From: CBDHFQ01 sp965262565
GTDB lineage: Bacteria; Bacteroidota; Bacteroidia; J057
Direction of reading: 5' to 3'
NCBI GenBank assembly: GCA_965262565.1
Contig: CBDHFQ010000014.1
Location: 1 to 22,042 of the forward strand
Length of the DNA: 22,042 bases
Shown here: positions 7,765 through 16,127 of the stretch, piece by piece
How the letters are laid out: each line of letters begins with the position of its first letter
How positions within the stretch are numbered: position 1 is the stretch's first letter
The notes under the pieces: generated by a model
What the model was told of the DNA's origin: nothing
Database searches by the model: none
Seen by the model: the letters and a program-made list of their open reading frames with translations, nothing else
Translations under genes and position numbers: made by a program

Positions 7765-7808
7765 CAGGATAAGAAATGGATATCCATCCCCCTTATCCTG
7801 TTTTTTTA
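7765..7808 (+). terminator. Intrinsic terminator after manA
   Basis: CAGGATAAG (7765-7773) pairs with CTTATCCTG (7792-7800), followed by seven Ts. The loop contains the self-complementary ATGGATATCCAT, so the structure can fold further. It lies 68 bases past the manA stop. Confidence 0.85.
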
Positions 7809-7994
7809 TTATCAATAGATGAGCATCTACCCCTTTTGGAAGAAACTCAATAACTAATGCCCCGGAAATTTTCTGGCTACAGGTCTTTCTTGCTTATGAA
7901 TGCTCTGATAGTCTGTGTTATATGTAGAGATAAATTGAGACCAACTTAGAGAATAACTGAAATTCATATTTATCATTTTATTTCCAACAATACA

Positions 7995-8029
7995 GTTTAT
8001 ATTAGGTTTATTATATATGTTTATGTTTG
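7995..8029 (+). promoter_or_regulatory. Candidate promoter of the dehydrogenase operon
   Basis: TATGTTTG at 8022-8029 matches the Bacteroidota -7 consensus TAnnTTTG exactly. Upstream there is only a weak GTTTA at about 7995 in place of the -33 TTTG. Initiation here would give a leader of about 70 bases before the GTG start at 8106. Confidence 0.35.
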
Positions 8030-8105
8030 CATATAATTTAGATTCATTCTAAAAGTGTAAGCCGTTAACTTAAAGATTCTTATATTAACTATTTAAATTA
8101 TTAAT

Positions 8106-8663
8106 GTGGATAGAAGGACTGCGTTAAAACAAGTCACATTTCTTATGGGAGGCACATTAGCTACCCCCATTATTTCTGGTGTACTAAGTGGATGTCAAGC
8201 TTCTGGGGATCCTAAATATGCACCAGTATTTTTATCTCCAGAGCAATATAAGTTGACAGGTATAGCTGTAGATAAAATTATCCCAAGAACAAGTACTCCA
8301 GGGGCATTAGATGTTGGTGTACCAGAATTTATTGACCTCATCTTAAATGATGTCTTCAAACCAAAAGAGCAGCAGCTTTTTCTGACGGGATTAGCCTCAC
8401 TAAATCATGAAAAACCATTTTCTAGCCGATCAGATGAGGAACAAGTTGAATTATTACGAGAGATGGAAGCAGAAGCTTATGCAAAAAAGAAAGAAGGCAA
8501 TATGAAAGATGCCCCATTCTTTTTGATCCTTAAACAGTTGACCTTAACGGGATATTTTACTTCTGAGCAGGGAATGAAAGAGGCATTAGCCTTTTTGGCT
8601 ATTCCAGGCAAGTTGGAAGCATGTATTCCTTATGAAGAGGGAACTAAAGCCTGGGCGATTTAA
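8106..8663 (+). CDS. Gluconate 2-dehydrogenase subunit 3 family protein, Tat-type lipoprotein
   Basis: A 185-residue small subunit of a membrane-bound GMC dehydrogenase. It starts at GTG: an in-frame stop lies four codons upstream and no ATG is available. The N-terminus is DRRTALKQ, a twin-arginine motif (Arg3-Arg4), followed by a hydrophobic stretch and LSGC, a lipobox with Cys30. Then comes the family body (YKLTGIAVDKIIPRTSTPGALDVGVPEFIDLIL). In known FAD-dependent glucose and gluconate dehydrogenases this subunit carries the Tat signal and takes the folded catalytic subunit across the inner membrane with it. The catalytic partner follows 44 bases downstream with no signal sequence of its own, which fits. 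Whether the complex is lipid-anchored in the inner or outer membrane cannot be told. Confidence 0.85.
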   Translation: MDRRTALKQVTFLMGGTLATPIISGVLSGCQASGDPKYAPVFLSPEQYKLTGIAVDKIIPRTSTPGALDVGVPEFIDLILNDVFKPKEQQLFLTGLASLNHEKPFSSRSDEEQVELLREMEAEAYAKKKEGNMKDAPFFLILKQLTLTGYFTSEQGMKEALAFLAIPGKLEACIPYEEGTKAWAI

Positions 8664-8707
8664 TCAATTATAATATATCTACTACAAACAAGCAGAATAT
8701 CATATTT

Positions 8708-10387
8708 ATGGATAAGAATAATACGTTTGATGCCATTGTAGTCGGCTCTGGTATCTCAGGAGGATGGGCGGCAAAAGAGTTATGTGAAAAAGGATTGAAA
8801 ACGCTGGTCTTGGAGCGCGGAAGGAATGTAAAGCATCCCGTAGACTATCCCACAGCTAGTATGCAAGCCTGGGAATTTAAGCATAGAGGAGCAGATACCA
8901 GAGAGATGGAGAAAATTTGGTCAATTCAAAGCCGTACAGGACAATTTACAGAGGAAACAAAACACTTTTTCATTCGGGACATAGATAATCCCTATACAGA
9001 GGTAAATGCATTTACATGGATTCGGGGAGATCATGTTGGAGGACGTTCGATTATGTGGGGTCGCCAAAGTTACCGATGGAGTCCTATGGATTTCGAAGCG
9101 AATGCAAAAGATGGAGTTGCCATTCCCTGGCCTATATCCTATGATGAACTCGCTCCCTGGTATTCCTATGTAGAAAAGTTTGTAGGAATTAGTGGTCAGC
9201 CGTTAGGATTGCCTCAATTGCCTGACAGTGAGTTTCTTCCTCCAATGGAGATGTATTGTGTGGAAAAAACACTTAAGGAAACAGTAGAAAAAAACTGGAA
9301 TGATAGAGTGGTAACCATCGGTAGAGTAGCTAATTTAACTCAGCCTCATAATGGTAGAGGAGCATGTCAATATAGGAATCGTTGTGCGAGGGGATGTCCT
9401 TATGGTGCTTATTTTAGTAGTAATGCTGCTACACTCCCCGCAGCTGAAGCTACCGGTAATATGACACTTCGTCCAAACTCTTTAGTACATTCCATTATTT
9501 ATGATGAAGAAAAGGATAAGGCGACAGGCGTGAGAATTATCGATAGAGATACAGGTGAATCTATGGAGTTTTTCTCTAAAATTATTTTTCTAAATGCCTC
9601 CACATTGGGAACTACTCAAATATTGCTTAATTCCAAGACAAACAGATTTTCAACGGGATTGGGAAATAGCAGTGGAGTGTTAGGAAAGTATCTAATGGAT
9701 CACCATTTCCAGGTAGGTGCTGGCGGAGAATTTACAGATAAAGACGATAGATATTATTACGGTCGCCGCGCCAATGGTATATATATTCCCCGTTATAGAA
9801 ATATCAAAGATAAGCATCCAGATTTCATTAGAGGATATGGCTATCAGGGAGGTGGAAGAAGAGTTAGTTGGTCCAGAGGAATGGAGGAACCAGGATTTGG
9901 AGCTGATTGGAAAGATGCCCTAAGTTATCCTGGACCTTGGATGATGGGAATGACAGGATTTGGTGAATGTCTACCTTATGAAGATAATCAGGTAACTCTG
10001 GATGAATCTAAAACAGATAAGTGGGGAATACCTGCCCTAAAAATAGATGCTACATTTAAAGAGAACGAAATGGCCATGCGGAAGGATATGAAGGAATCAG
10101 CTGCAGAAATGTTAGAAGCAGCAGGGGCTAAAAATGTTCAAATGTATGAAAGAAAGCCAGTGCCTGGATTGGGAATACATGAAATGGGAACTGCACGCAT
10201 GGGAAGTGATCCTAAGCAATCAGTCTTAAACAAACATAATCAGATGCATGATGTATCAAATGTATTTGTTACCGATGGTGCTTGTATGACCTCCGCAGCA
10301 TGTCAAAATCCTTCATTAACGTATATGGCTTTAACAGCCAGAGCGGTAGATTATGCTGTGAGCGAAATGAAAAAATTGAATATATAA
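8708..10387 (+). CDS. GMC-family FAD-dependent oxidoreductase (sugar/polyol dehydrogenase large subunit)
   Basis: A 559-residue flavoprotein. The FAD-binding Rossmann motif is V-V-G13-S-G15-I-S-G18 with Glu36 at the end of strand two. WIRGDHVGGRSIMWGRQSYR is the second FAD contact region. The C-terminal GMC domain has the catalytic pair His491 (GLGIHEMGTARMG) and Asn534 (CQNPSLTYMALTARA). Cys220, Cys226 and Cys230 form C-x5-C-x3-C, the spacing that binds the [3Fe-4S] cluster in bacterial FAD glucose dehydrogenase. It probably oxidises a sugar, sugar acid or polyol in the periplasm, passing electrons through the cluster to a cytochrome or quinone. It lacks a signal peptide and is probably exported with the upstream Tat subunit. 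No cytochrome c subunit gene is next to it. The substrate is not identifiable. Confidence 0.9.
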   Translation: MDKNNTFDAIVVGSGISGGWAAKELCEKGLKTLVLERGRNVKHPVDYPTASMQAWEFKHRGADTREMEKIWSIQSRTGQFTEETKHFFIRDIDNPYTEVNAFTWIRGDHVGGRSIMWGRQSYRWSPMDFEANAKDGVAIPWPISYDELAPWYSYVEKFVGISGQPLGLPQLPDSEFLPPMEMYCVEKTLKETVEKNWNDRVVTIGRVANLTQPHNGRGACQYRNRCARGCPYGAYFSSNAATLPAAEATGNMTLRPNSLVHSIIYDEEKDKATGVRIIDRDTGESMEFFSKIIFLNASTLGTTQILLNSKTNRFSTGLGNSSGVLGKYLMDHHFQVGAGGEFTDKDDRYYYGRRANGIYIPRYRNIKDKHPDFIRGYGYQGGGRRVSWSRGMEEPGFGADWKDALSYPGPWMMGMTGFGECLPYEDNQVTLDESKTDKWGIPALKIDATFKENEMAMRKDMKESAAEMLEAAGAKNVQMYERKPVPGLGIHEMGTARMGSDPKQSVLNKHNQMHDVSNVFVTDGACMTSAACQNPSLTYMALTARAVDYAVSEMKKLNI

Positions 10388-10413
10388 TTACACTTACACA
10401 CTCACTACTGAGG

Positions 10414-10442
10414 CCGACTTAAGCAATTAAGTCGGTTTTTTT
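10414..10442 (+). terminator. Intrinsic terminator after the GMC dehydrogenase
   Basis: CCGACTTAA (10414-10422) pairs with TTAAGTCGG (10427-10435) around a GCAA tetraloop, followed by seven Ts. It works only in the plus direction; the minus-strand gene stops at its edge. Confidence 0.93.
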
Positions 10443-11601
10443 ATACCCAATAGTCGATCCAATCGATAACTTTTTCCAACAAGCTTCTTTGTTCCAGGGC
10501 AGCAATTTGTGCGGCTCTTCTCTCCCTGATCATGGCTACTACCTTTTCGTGATGTGGATCTTCTTTCACACAAGATACAGTGTGCATCAGGGGTTTCCAC
10601 CTACAACAAACGTCATTATACAATTCTGATTTACGCAGAAAACCCAAGCTTCCATTTCCTTCCCTGTCTATGATATTGATAATCTTCTTATAGTTTTTAG
10701 GATTGTACTTGATTTTTTGATCGACCAATTCGCTCAAATCAGGAGAACCTGCCCTTTTCCATGCAGTGTACCAATAGGATCCTATTCTTTTAATAGATTT
10801 TCGCATCCTTCTCTCTACCATTCCATTCATCATTCTTAGATAGGCGGCACTATATTCTCTGGAATAAGTTCGAACTACAAGATTATTTCTACTTTCAAAG
10901 CTGTACTTTTGATCACTCGGAAATTGTTGAGACAATTGTTTTTCAAAGGATAGGACAGAATCTACTGCCACATGGCTTTCCAATACAGCATCCCAACCTT
11001 CTTTGTAAACGTCATTGATGTAATAACACTTACCTACAAAGAAGTCCCAATTTTCTCCGTATAGTTCAGGTAATCTTGACTCCCAAAATCCGTGAATTCC
11101 TTTTTGACCTGTAAGTTGACCATTGTAATTTTTTGTCGTGTGTAGTGGAACATGCGAGTCACCAATATAATGTCCGATATCTGCAGACAGTTTTAAGATG
11201 CGTACCAGATCTTTTTTTCTGAAAGCCTCTTCCAGTTCCTGAATTCTTCGGGGAAGTTGGTAAGGTAAAATTCCATACGATTCAAGTGTATCTTTTGTCA
11301 GTTTTTCTACGGCGTCATTCCAGTTTCTTGGCAAATCTTCGAACGGATATTTTCCATAGTGATCTATATCGATGTAATGTCTTGCAGCTTCTCCATGAAC
11401 AGCATATCTCCGTTTATCGGGATCTACAGCATGTTCAGTGATGTAGGTGATATGTGCTTTATAGAACGCTAATAATTCAGGGGGCAAAGTAAAAACTGCT
11501 AGCCGATTGATGCGTTGATGGGCCCAGAAACCCCAGGCGTGTGTTTGTTGCGGTAATAATAAAATAACGACAACAGAAAAAATCGTTAAAATCTTAGGCA
11601 T
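10441..11601 (-). CDS. Secreted zinc-dependent phospholipase C / S1-P1 nuclease-like protein
   Basis: A 386-residue exported protein. After MPKILTIFSVVVILLLPQQT the signal peptide ends HA, giving a mature protein beginning WGFWAHQRIN. In the phospholipase C/P1 nuclease superfamily the mature N-terminal Trp and His6 are zinc ligands, and both are here. Further ligand candidates are HYIDIDHY, the H-x3-D-x-H cluster in IGHYIGDSHVPLH, and HGFWESRLPELY. The superfamily uses three zinc ions to cleave phosphodiesters in phospholipids or single-stranded nucleic acid; which one applies here cannot be decided. Homologues of this length are common in Bacteroidota. The frame extends three codons to a TTG at 11610, but the ATG at 11601 directly precedes a normal signal peptide. 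It is a lone gene, converging on the dehydrogenase operon. Confidence 0.85.
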   Translation of the reverse strand: MPKILTIFSVVVILLLPQQTHAWGFWAHQRINRLAVFTLPPELLAFYKAHITYITEHAVDPDKRRYAVHGEAARHYIDIDHYGKYPFEDLPRNWNDAVEKLTKDTLESYGILPYQLPRRIQELEEAFRKKDLVRILKLSADIGHYIGDSHVPLHTTKNYNGQLTGQKGIHGFWESRLPELYGENWDFFVGKCYYINDVYKEGWDAVLESHVAVDSVLSFEKQLSQQFPSDQKYSFESRNNLVVRTYSREYSAAYLRMMNGMVERRMRKSIKRIGSYWYTAWKRAGSPDLSELVDQKIKYNPKNYKKIINIIDREGNGSLGFLRKSELYNDVCCRWKPLMHTVSCVKEDPHHEKVVAMIRERRAAQIAALEQRSLLEKVIDWIDYWV

Positions 11602-11657
11602 AGGGGACAAAATTAAAATCTTTCTTGTTATTCGTTTTTTCCCTTATAGAAGTTTAG

Positions 11658-11665
11658 TAATTTTG
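11658..11665 (+). promoter_or_regulatory. Candidate -7 promoter box for clpS-aat
   Basis: TAATTTTG matches the Bacteroidota -7 consensus TAnnTTTG exactly and lies about 64 bases before the clpS start. No good -33 TTTG is at the usual distance, so the call is moderate. Confidence 0.4.
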
Positions 11666-11728
11666 CATTCTGAAAACATAACTTAATTAAAATCAGGCAG
11701 AAGTTAAAAATAATCTTTTTAGCGAATT

Positions 11729-12016
11729 ATGATCCGGAACGAAGTATTAATAAAAGAGATTGAGAAGGTCGAAGAAGATGTAGGCCATGGCCATCCCTCG
11801 AAATTGATCGTTTGGAACGATGAAATTAACACCTTTGACTGGGTGATAAAATCCTTGGTAGAAATTTGTGGTCATACGCATGAACAGGCTGAGCAGTGTG
11901 CTTGGATAATTCATTTTAAGGGAAAATATGTAGTTAAAAAAGGCCCGCAGAAAAAACTTCGTCCTATGCGTGAAGGCTTGGTAGATAGAGGTATTGGTGC
12001 TACCATAGAAGAATAA
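11729..12016 (+). CDS. clpS: ClpS, N-degron adaptor of the Clp protease
   Basis: A 95-residue adaptor. The core reads PSKLIVWNDEINTFDWVIKSL, where Asn-Asp in the WNDE segment forms part of the pocket that holds a bulky N-terminal residue, followed by THEQAEQCAWIIHFKGKYVVKKG, the conserved second half. ClpS delivers proteins with N-terminal Phe, Leu, Trp or Tyr to ClpAP or ClpCP for degradation. The N-terminal tail before the core is short, about 24 residues, and is the part that contacts the Clp ATPase. The gene sits 44 bases upstream of aat, whose enzyme creates ClpS substrates, so the two probably share a transcript. No clpA or clpC is nearby. Confidence 0.92.
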   Translation: MIRNEVLIKEIEKVEEDVGHGHPSKLIVWNDEINTFDWVIKSLVEICGHTHEQAEQCAWIIHFKGKYVVKKGPQKKLRPMREGLVDRGIGATIEE

Positions 12017-12060
12017 AAGATTAGCTAACCTTTGGGCCTGAAGGAGTTCTTAACATTAAC

Positions 12061-12777
12061 ATGCCTGTAATAGCACTTACTGAAGACCTTATATTTCCCC
12101 CATTACATTGGGCCAATGAGTATGGAATACTGGCTGTGGGGGGAGACTTGAGCATTCCCCGATTGTTACTTGCCTATAAATCAGGAATATTTCCCTGGTA
12201 TTCAGATGATGAACCTATTATCTGGTGGTCCCCGGATCCACGATTCGTCTTATTTCCTTCCCAAATACGAATTTCGAAGAGCATGAAAAAAATTTTAAAG
12301 AGAAACGTCTTTAAAGTAACCTACGATCATGCCTTTAGGGAAGTAATTTCTCAATGCCAAAAAACGCCAAGAAGTGGACAAAATGGGACATGGATTACAG
12401 AAGAAATGTTGGAAGCTTATGTCAACTTACATGTGCAAGGTTATGCTCATTCAGTAGAAGTTTGGCAAGAAGGAAAAATAGTGGGAGGCTTATATGGAGT
12501 ATCTCTTGGGAGAATTTTTTTTGGAGAATCTATGTTTACCCATGTTAGCAATGCCTCCAAAACGGGTTTTATCACGCTGGTTCAGGACTTGGTGTTACAT
12601 AAGTTTGAGTTAATAGATTGTCAGGTGTATACCAGCCACCTGGAAAGTCTGGGAGCCGAAAATATTGATAGAGATATATTTGTCAGTAACTTAAAGCAAG
12701 GGGTAACATATCCTACCCATCAAGGAAGTTGGGACAAAGGAATTACTCCTCCTACCTCAGGAGCTTGGTGGGAGTGA
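12061..12777 (+). CDS. aat: Leucyl/phenylalanyl-tRNA--protein transferase
   Basis: A 238-residue cytosolic enzyme that moves Leu or Phe from aminoacyl-tRNA to the N-terminus of proteins starting with Lys or Arg, making them N-degrons read by ClpS. Family signatures are FPPLHWANEYGILAVGGDLS, LLLAYKSGIFPWYSDDEPIIWWSPDPRFVLFP, GTWITEEMLEAYVNLHVQGYAHSVEVW and GLYGVSLGRIFFGESMF. Length is the family norm (E. coli 234). It starts at ATG 12061; no other in-frame start is convincing. The pairing with clpS makes this a compact N-degron unit. The C-terminal tail beyond VTYPTHQGSW is short and probably disordered. Confidence 0.95.
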   Translation: MPVIALTEDLIFPPLHWANEYGILAVGGDLSIPRLLLAYKSGIFPWYSDDEPIIWWSPDPRFVLFPSQIRISKSMKKILKRNVFKVTYDHAFREVISQCQKTPRSGQNGTWITEEMLEAYVNLHVQGYAHSVEVWQEGKIVGGLYGVSLGRIFFGESMFTHVSNASKTGFITLVQDLVLHKFELIDCQVYTSHLESLGAENIDRDIFVSNLKQGVTYPTHQGSWDKGITPPTSGAWWE

Positions 12778-12785
12778 TAGCAGAT

Positions 12786-12814
12786 AAAAAAACCGGACCT
12801 TTTATCAGATCCGG
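12786..12814 (-). terminator. Intrinsic terminator after lpdA
   Basis: Read on the minus strand, CCGGA (12814-12810) pairs with TCCGG (12797-12793), then seven Ts (12792-12786). It lies 67 bases past the lpdA stop. In the plus direction the hairpin lacks a T-run, so it is not a good terminator for aat. Confidence 0.7.
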
Positions 12815-12880
12815 CGATCAGGTGTGACCCGACTATGTTATTACATATTATTTTCGTTAGGCTTTAATAAAAAACCAAAC

Positions 12881-14278
12881 TTACAAGTGGATTACTTCAT
12901 CAAAAGCTGCTGCTGCTGCTTCCATGACTGCCTCAGACATCGTAGGATGTGGATGGACCGCCTTAATGATTTCATGTCCGGTAGTTTCCAATTTTCTGGC
13001 GACAACTACCTCTGCGATCATATCAGTTACTCCTGATCCTATCATGTGCGCACCTAGAAATTCTCCGTATTTTCCATCAAATATTACCTTAACAAAACCT
13101 TCATTTTTTCCTGATGCACTAGCTTTTCCAGAGGCACTGAAAGGAAATTTTCCAATCTTCAATTCTTCATACCCAGCTTCTTTGGCCGTTTCTTCCGTGT
13201 ATCCCACAGAAGCTACTTCCGGCTGACAATAAGTACAGCTCGGAATGTTATTATAATCTATAGGCTCCACATCCATACCTGCCATTTTTTCTACACAAAT
13301 AATTCCTTCGTGAGAGGCTACATGAGCCAAGGCAGGTCCATTCGTAATATCTCCTATAGCATATATTCCCTGGATATTGGTACGATAAAACTCATCCACT
13401 ACTACTTTGCCTCTATCTACCTCTATTCCAAGGGTTTCTATGCCTAGGTTTTCCAGATTACCCACTACTCCTACGGCAGAAAGTAATATATCAGCTTCGA
13501 GGGATTCTTCCCCTTTCTTTGTTTTTGCTGTAGCTATTACCCCTTTCCCTGACGTATCTACTTTCGTAACTTCCGCACTAGTCTTGATTTTCACTCCCAT
13601 CTTCTTGAAGGTTCTTCCCATTTGAGCAGAAACTTCCGGGTCTTCTCGGGGTAACACCCGATCGAGATATTCCACAATAGTAACCTGCGTTCCCATGGAC
13701 TGATAAAAATAGGCGAATTCCATCCCTATAGCTCCTGAGCCAACGATAATCATGGAAGAAGGCTGATGATCTAATACCATCGCTTTTCGGTATCCTATAA
13801 TTTTCTCGTTATCAATGGGCATGCTACCTAAACTCCTCGCTCTGGATCCTGTAGCCAGAATAATATTTGGTGCTTCATAATAGGAGGTTGTTCCAGCTTG
13901 ATCGGTCACCGCCACTTTTTTGTCTGCGGTAATTTTTCCTGTCCCCGTCAGCGTATCTATTTTATTTTTGCGGAAGAGAAAATTTACGCCTTTACTCATT
14001 TTGTCAGCTACCCCTCTACTGCGCTTTACCACTTCATTGAATTCATGTGTCGCTTCCGATACCTTAATCCCGTAGTCCTTTGCATGATGAATGTAGTTCA
14101 TCACTTCTGCGCTTTTTAGGAGAGCTTTCGTAGGAATACACCCCCAATTCAAACAAACACCTCCTAACGATTCTTTCTCTACGACTGCTGTTTTCATGCC
14201 TAATTGGGAAGCACGGATTGCTGCCACATATCCACCGGGGCCGCTCCCGATAACAATTAAATCATATGTAGTTGCCAT
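12881..14278 (-). CDS. lpdA: Dihydrolipoyl dehydrogenase (E3)
   Basis: A 465-residue FAD enzyme that reoxidises dihydrolipoamide of the pyruvate, 2-oxoglutarate or branched-chain dehydrogenase complexes and of the glycine cleavage system, using NAD+. Visible: FAD motif GSGPGGYVAA at residues 11-20, redox disulphide C42-LNWG-C47, NAD motif VGSGAIGMEFAYFYQSMGTQVTIVE split by the central strands, YAIGDITNGPALAHVASHEG (second FAD contact), and HPHPTMSE with catalytic His444 and Glu449. The open frame extends to 14356, but the extra 26 residues are not family-like and contain the promoter box, so the ATG at 14278 is taken. It stands alone, not in a complex operon, so this E3 is probably shared among complexes. 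Confidence 0.96.
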   Translation of the reverse strand: MATTYDLIVIGSGPGGYVAAIRASQLGMKTAVVEKESLGGVCLNWGCIPTKALLKSAEVMNYIHHAKDYGIKVSEATHEFNEVVKRSRGVADKMSKGVNFLFRKNKIDTLTGTGKITADKKVAVTDQAGTTSYYEAPNIILATGSRARSLGSMPIDNEKIIGYRKAMVLDHQPSSMIIVGSGAIGMEFAYFYQSMGTQVTIVEYLDRVLPREDPEVSAQMGRTFKKMGVKIKTSAEVTKVDTSGKGVIATAKTKKGEESLEADILLSAVGVVGNLENLGIETLGIEVDRGKVVVDEFYRTNIQGIYAIGDITNGPALAHVASHEGIICVEKMAGMDVEPIDYNNIPSCTYCQPEVASVGYTEETAKEAGYEELKIGKFPFSASGKASASGKNEGFVKVIFDGKYGEFLGAHMIGSGVTDMIAEVVVARKLETTGHEIIKAVHPHPTMSEAVMEAAAAAFDEVIHL

Positions 14279-14330
14279 ATAGTAAATGTGGATTTTTATA
14301 AATATATCTATCTTCGAAATAACAAACCCC

Positions 14331-14338
14331 CAAAGGTA
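14331..14338 (-). promoter_or_regulatory. Candidate -7 promoter box for lpdA
   Basis: On the minus strand TACCTTTG, an exact match to the Bacteroidota -7 consensus, giving a leader of about 45 bases before the ATG at 14278. A TTTG lies 15 bases upstream, closer than the usual 19-21. Confidence 0.5.
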
Positions 14339-14387
14339 TAAAAATTGTTTAGGCAAACGAATTTAGCATTCATTCCATTTTTTCCCT

Positions 14388-14395
14388 TACCTTTG
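14388..14395 (+). promoter_or_regulatory. Candidate -7 promoter box for recN
   Basis: TACCTTTG again, this time on the plus strand, about 28 bases before the ATG at 14424. It is the same octamer as the lpdA box, facing the opposite way. No convincing -33 TTTG is present. Confidence 0.5.
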
Positions 14396-14423
14396 CAATT
14401 GGCAATAATTTGATGTGCAGGAT

Positions 14424-16127
14424 ATGCTTTCACAGCTTTATTTAAAAAATTATGCCTTATTTGCCCAGACAGAGATCACTTTTCCTATTGGATTGAATAT
14501 TCTTACAGGAGAAACAGGCGCAGGGAAGTCCTTATTGGTAGGGGCCCTGGGGTTGATAATGGGTAAGCGGGCTGATAACGGGGTTATCTTTTATGAAGCA
14601 GATAAGTGTGTGGTTGAAGCTACTTTTAAGCAGCTGTCCCCCTTCATCACTACACTCTTAAAAGACTTTGAAGAATTTGATATAGAAGAGGATGTATTAA
14701 TGATACGCAGGGAGATTCGTGCCAATGGGAAGTCTCGAGCATTTATAAATGATACGCCAGTTTCTCTACAAATTCTCAGACAAGTGAGTAGTCTACTCCT
14801 TGATCTTCATGGGCAGCATGAAAATCAAGTGCTCCTGGCTGATCAAAAACAACGGGAACTGCTCGATATATTTGCCGGCTGTACAGCACAGGTGGTTGCC
14901 TTTGGCACATTGGTACGCAAAAATCAACAGCTATCCAGACAAATTCATCAACTGCAACAAAAAGAGAAAGAGGCGAAAGAGCAGTGGGAATATCTTCAAT
15001 TCCAGCTCAATGAATTAGATGACGCGCAATTAAAGGAAGGAGAGGAAGAGCAATTGGAACAGGAAATTCTTTTATTACAACATGCCGAAGAGGTGCAGGA
15101 AGCGTTGGGAGGGGCAGTAGATCAATTATATGAACAAGACCTTTCTATTTATCATCAGCTAGGTACTGTATTGGATACGCTTAAACGGGCAGCACAACTT
15201 AATCCTCAGATAGCGGAACAAAATGAACGCCTGAACGAAGTCCTGGAATTAGTGAGGGACAGTTCAGATCAATTGAGAAGTATGCTGGAAGTGATGGAAT
15301 CAGATCCTGAGCGTCTATCAATTATCGAAGATCGATTGGGATTATACCATCGTCTGAAACTTAAGTATTCCGTATCTACAGGAGATGAACTCATCGCTAA
15401 ATTTCATGAATTAAGCGCTCAAATGTCCGCCTTCGAGTCGATAGAAGAGGATATAAGGGCCCATCAGGTTAGCTTTACCCAACAATTAGAGGAATTAAGC
15501 GTCCTGGGATTGGAGATTGAACGATCGCGATTAAATGCTAAACCTTTGATTGAGCATAAAGTAAATGAGTTGCTAAGTGAAGTGGGGTTTAACAAGGCGA
15601 GATTTGAAGTGGTCGTAAAGCGAATGTTATCTCCCGATAGTCCATTGGAGGTGGATGGAGAAGGGATTCATCTCATGCCTTCGGGAATTAACAAAGTATA
15701 TTTTCAAATTCAGTCTAATCCGGGAGTTCCTCCAGGTTTACTTTCTCAAATAGCGTCGGGAGGAGAAATATCCAGGGTAATGCTAGCCTTAAAAGCGGCT
15801 CTCGCGGACAAATCAGAGTTTCCCGTCTTAATTTTTGATGAGATTGATACGGGAATCAGCGGAGAAATAGCAAATAAAGTGGGAGGCGTAATGCAAAAGT
15901 TGGCTAACAAATTTCAAATCATCTCTATCACCCATTTACCTCAAATAGCAGCTAAAGGACACCATCATTTTAAAATATATAAGGAAGTGGAGCAAGACAG
16001 AACCACCTCTTCAGTTAAAGCCTTATCTCAAGAAGATCGAATACAGGAGTTGGCAGTAATGATCAGCGGGGATGACCCCACAGAATCTGCCATTAAGAAT
16101 GCAGCGGAACTCATGTCTGCTCAATAG
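14424..16127 (+). CDS. recN: DNA repair protein RecN
   Basis: A 567-residue SMC-like ATPase used in recombinational repair of double-strand breaks. It has Walker A GETGAGKS at residues 29-36 in the usual LYLKNYALFAQTEITFPIGLNILTGETGAGKS opening (shown here by its parts), a coiled-coil middle rich in Glu and Gln (about residues 150-380, for example EKEAKEQWEYLQFQLNELD), the signature SGGEISRVMLALK from residue 445, and Walker B VLIFDEIDTGISGE with Asp472-Glu473. The frame could start at GTG 14415, three codons earlier; the ATG at 14424 matches the family and fits the promoter box. It is a single gene; LexA-type operators are not evident. Confidence 0.95.
   Translation: MLSQLYLKNYALFAQTEITFPIGLNILTGETGAGKSLLVGALGLIMGKRADNGVIFYEADKCVVEATFKQLSPFITTLLKDFEEFDIEEDVLMIRREIRANGKSRAFINDTPVSLQILRQVSSLLLDLHGQHENQVLLADQKQRELLDIFAGCTAQVVAFGTLVRKNQQLSRQIHQLQQKEKEAKEQWEYLQFQLNELDDAQLKEGEEEQLEQEILLLQHAEEVQEALGGAVDQLYEQDLSIYHQLGTVLDTLKRAAQLNPQIAEQNERLNEVLELVRDSSDQLRSMLEVMESDPERLSIIEDRLGLYHRLKLKYSVSTGDELIAKFHELSAQMSAFESIEEDIRAHQVSFTQQLEELSVLGLEIERSRLNAKPLIEHKVNELLSEVGFNKARFEVVVKRMLSPDSPLEVDGEGIHLMPSGINKVYFQIQSNPGVPPGLLSQIASGGEISRVMLALKAALADKSEFPVLIFDEIDTGISGEIANKVGGVMQKLANKFQIISITHLPQIAAKGHHHFKIYKEVEQDRTTSSVKALSQEDRIQELAVMISGDDPTESAIKNAAELMSAQ

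Larger units (their letters stand above)
7697..8105. other. 409-bp gap: manA terminator, then dehydrogenase promoter region
   Basis: Apart from the terminator at 7765-7808 and the candidate promoter at 7995-8029, this AT-rich gap holds no frame of note, no RNA gene and no repeat that I can see. Confidence 0.6.

Noticed and set aside
12793..12814. Terminator for aat on the plus strand
   Set aside because: The hairpin has no T-run in the plus direction; the seven As before it are the T-run of the minus-strand terminator of lpdA.
12924..14119. Several plus-strand open frames of 70-100 codons across the lpdA gene
   Set aside because: They lie antisense to a clearly conserved gene and have no recognisable product; they are shadows of its codon usage.
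14279..14356. 26-residue N-terminal extension of dihydrolipoyl dehydrogenase
   Set aside because: Not part of the family, and it overlaps an exact -7 promoter box; the ATG at 14278 gives a normal N-terminus.
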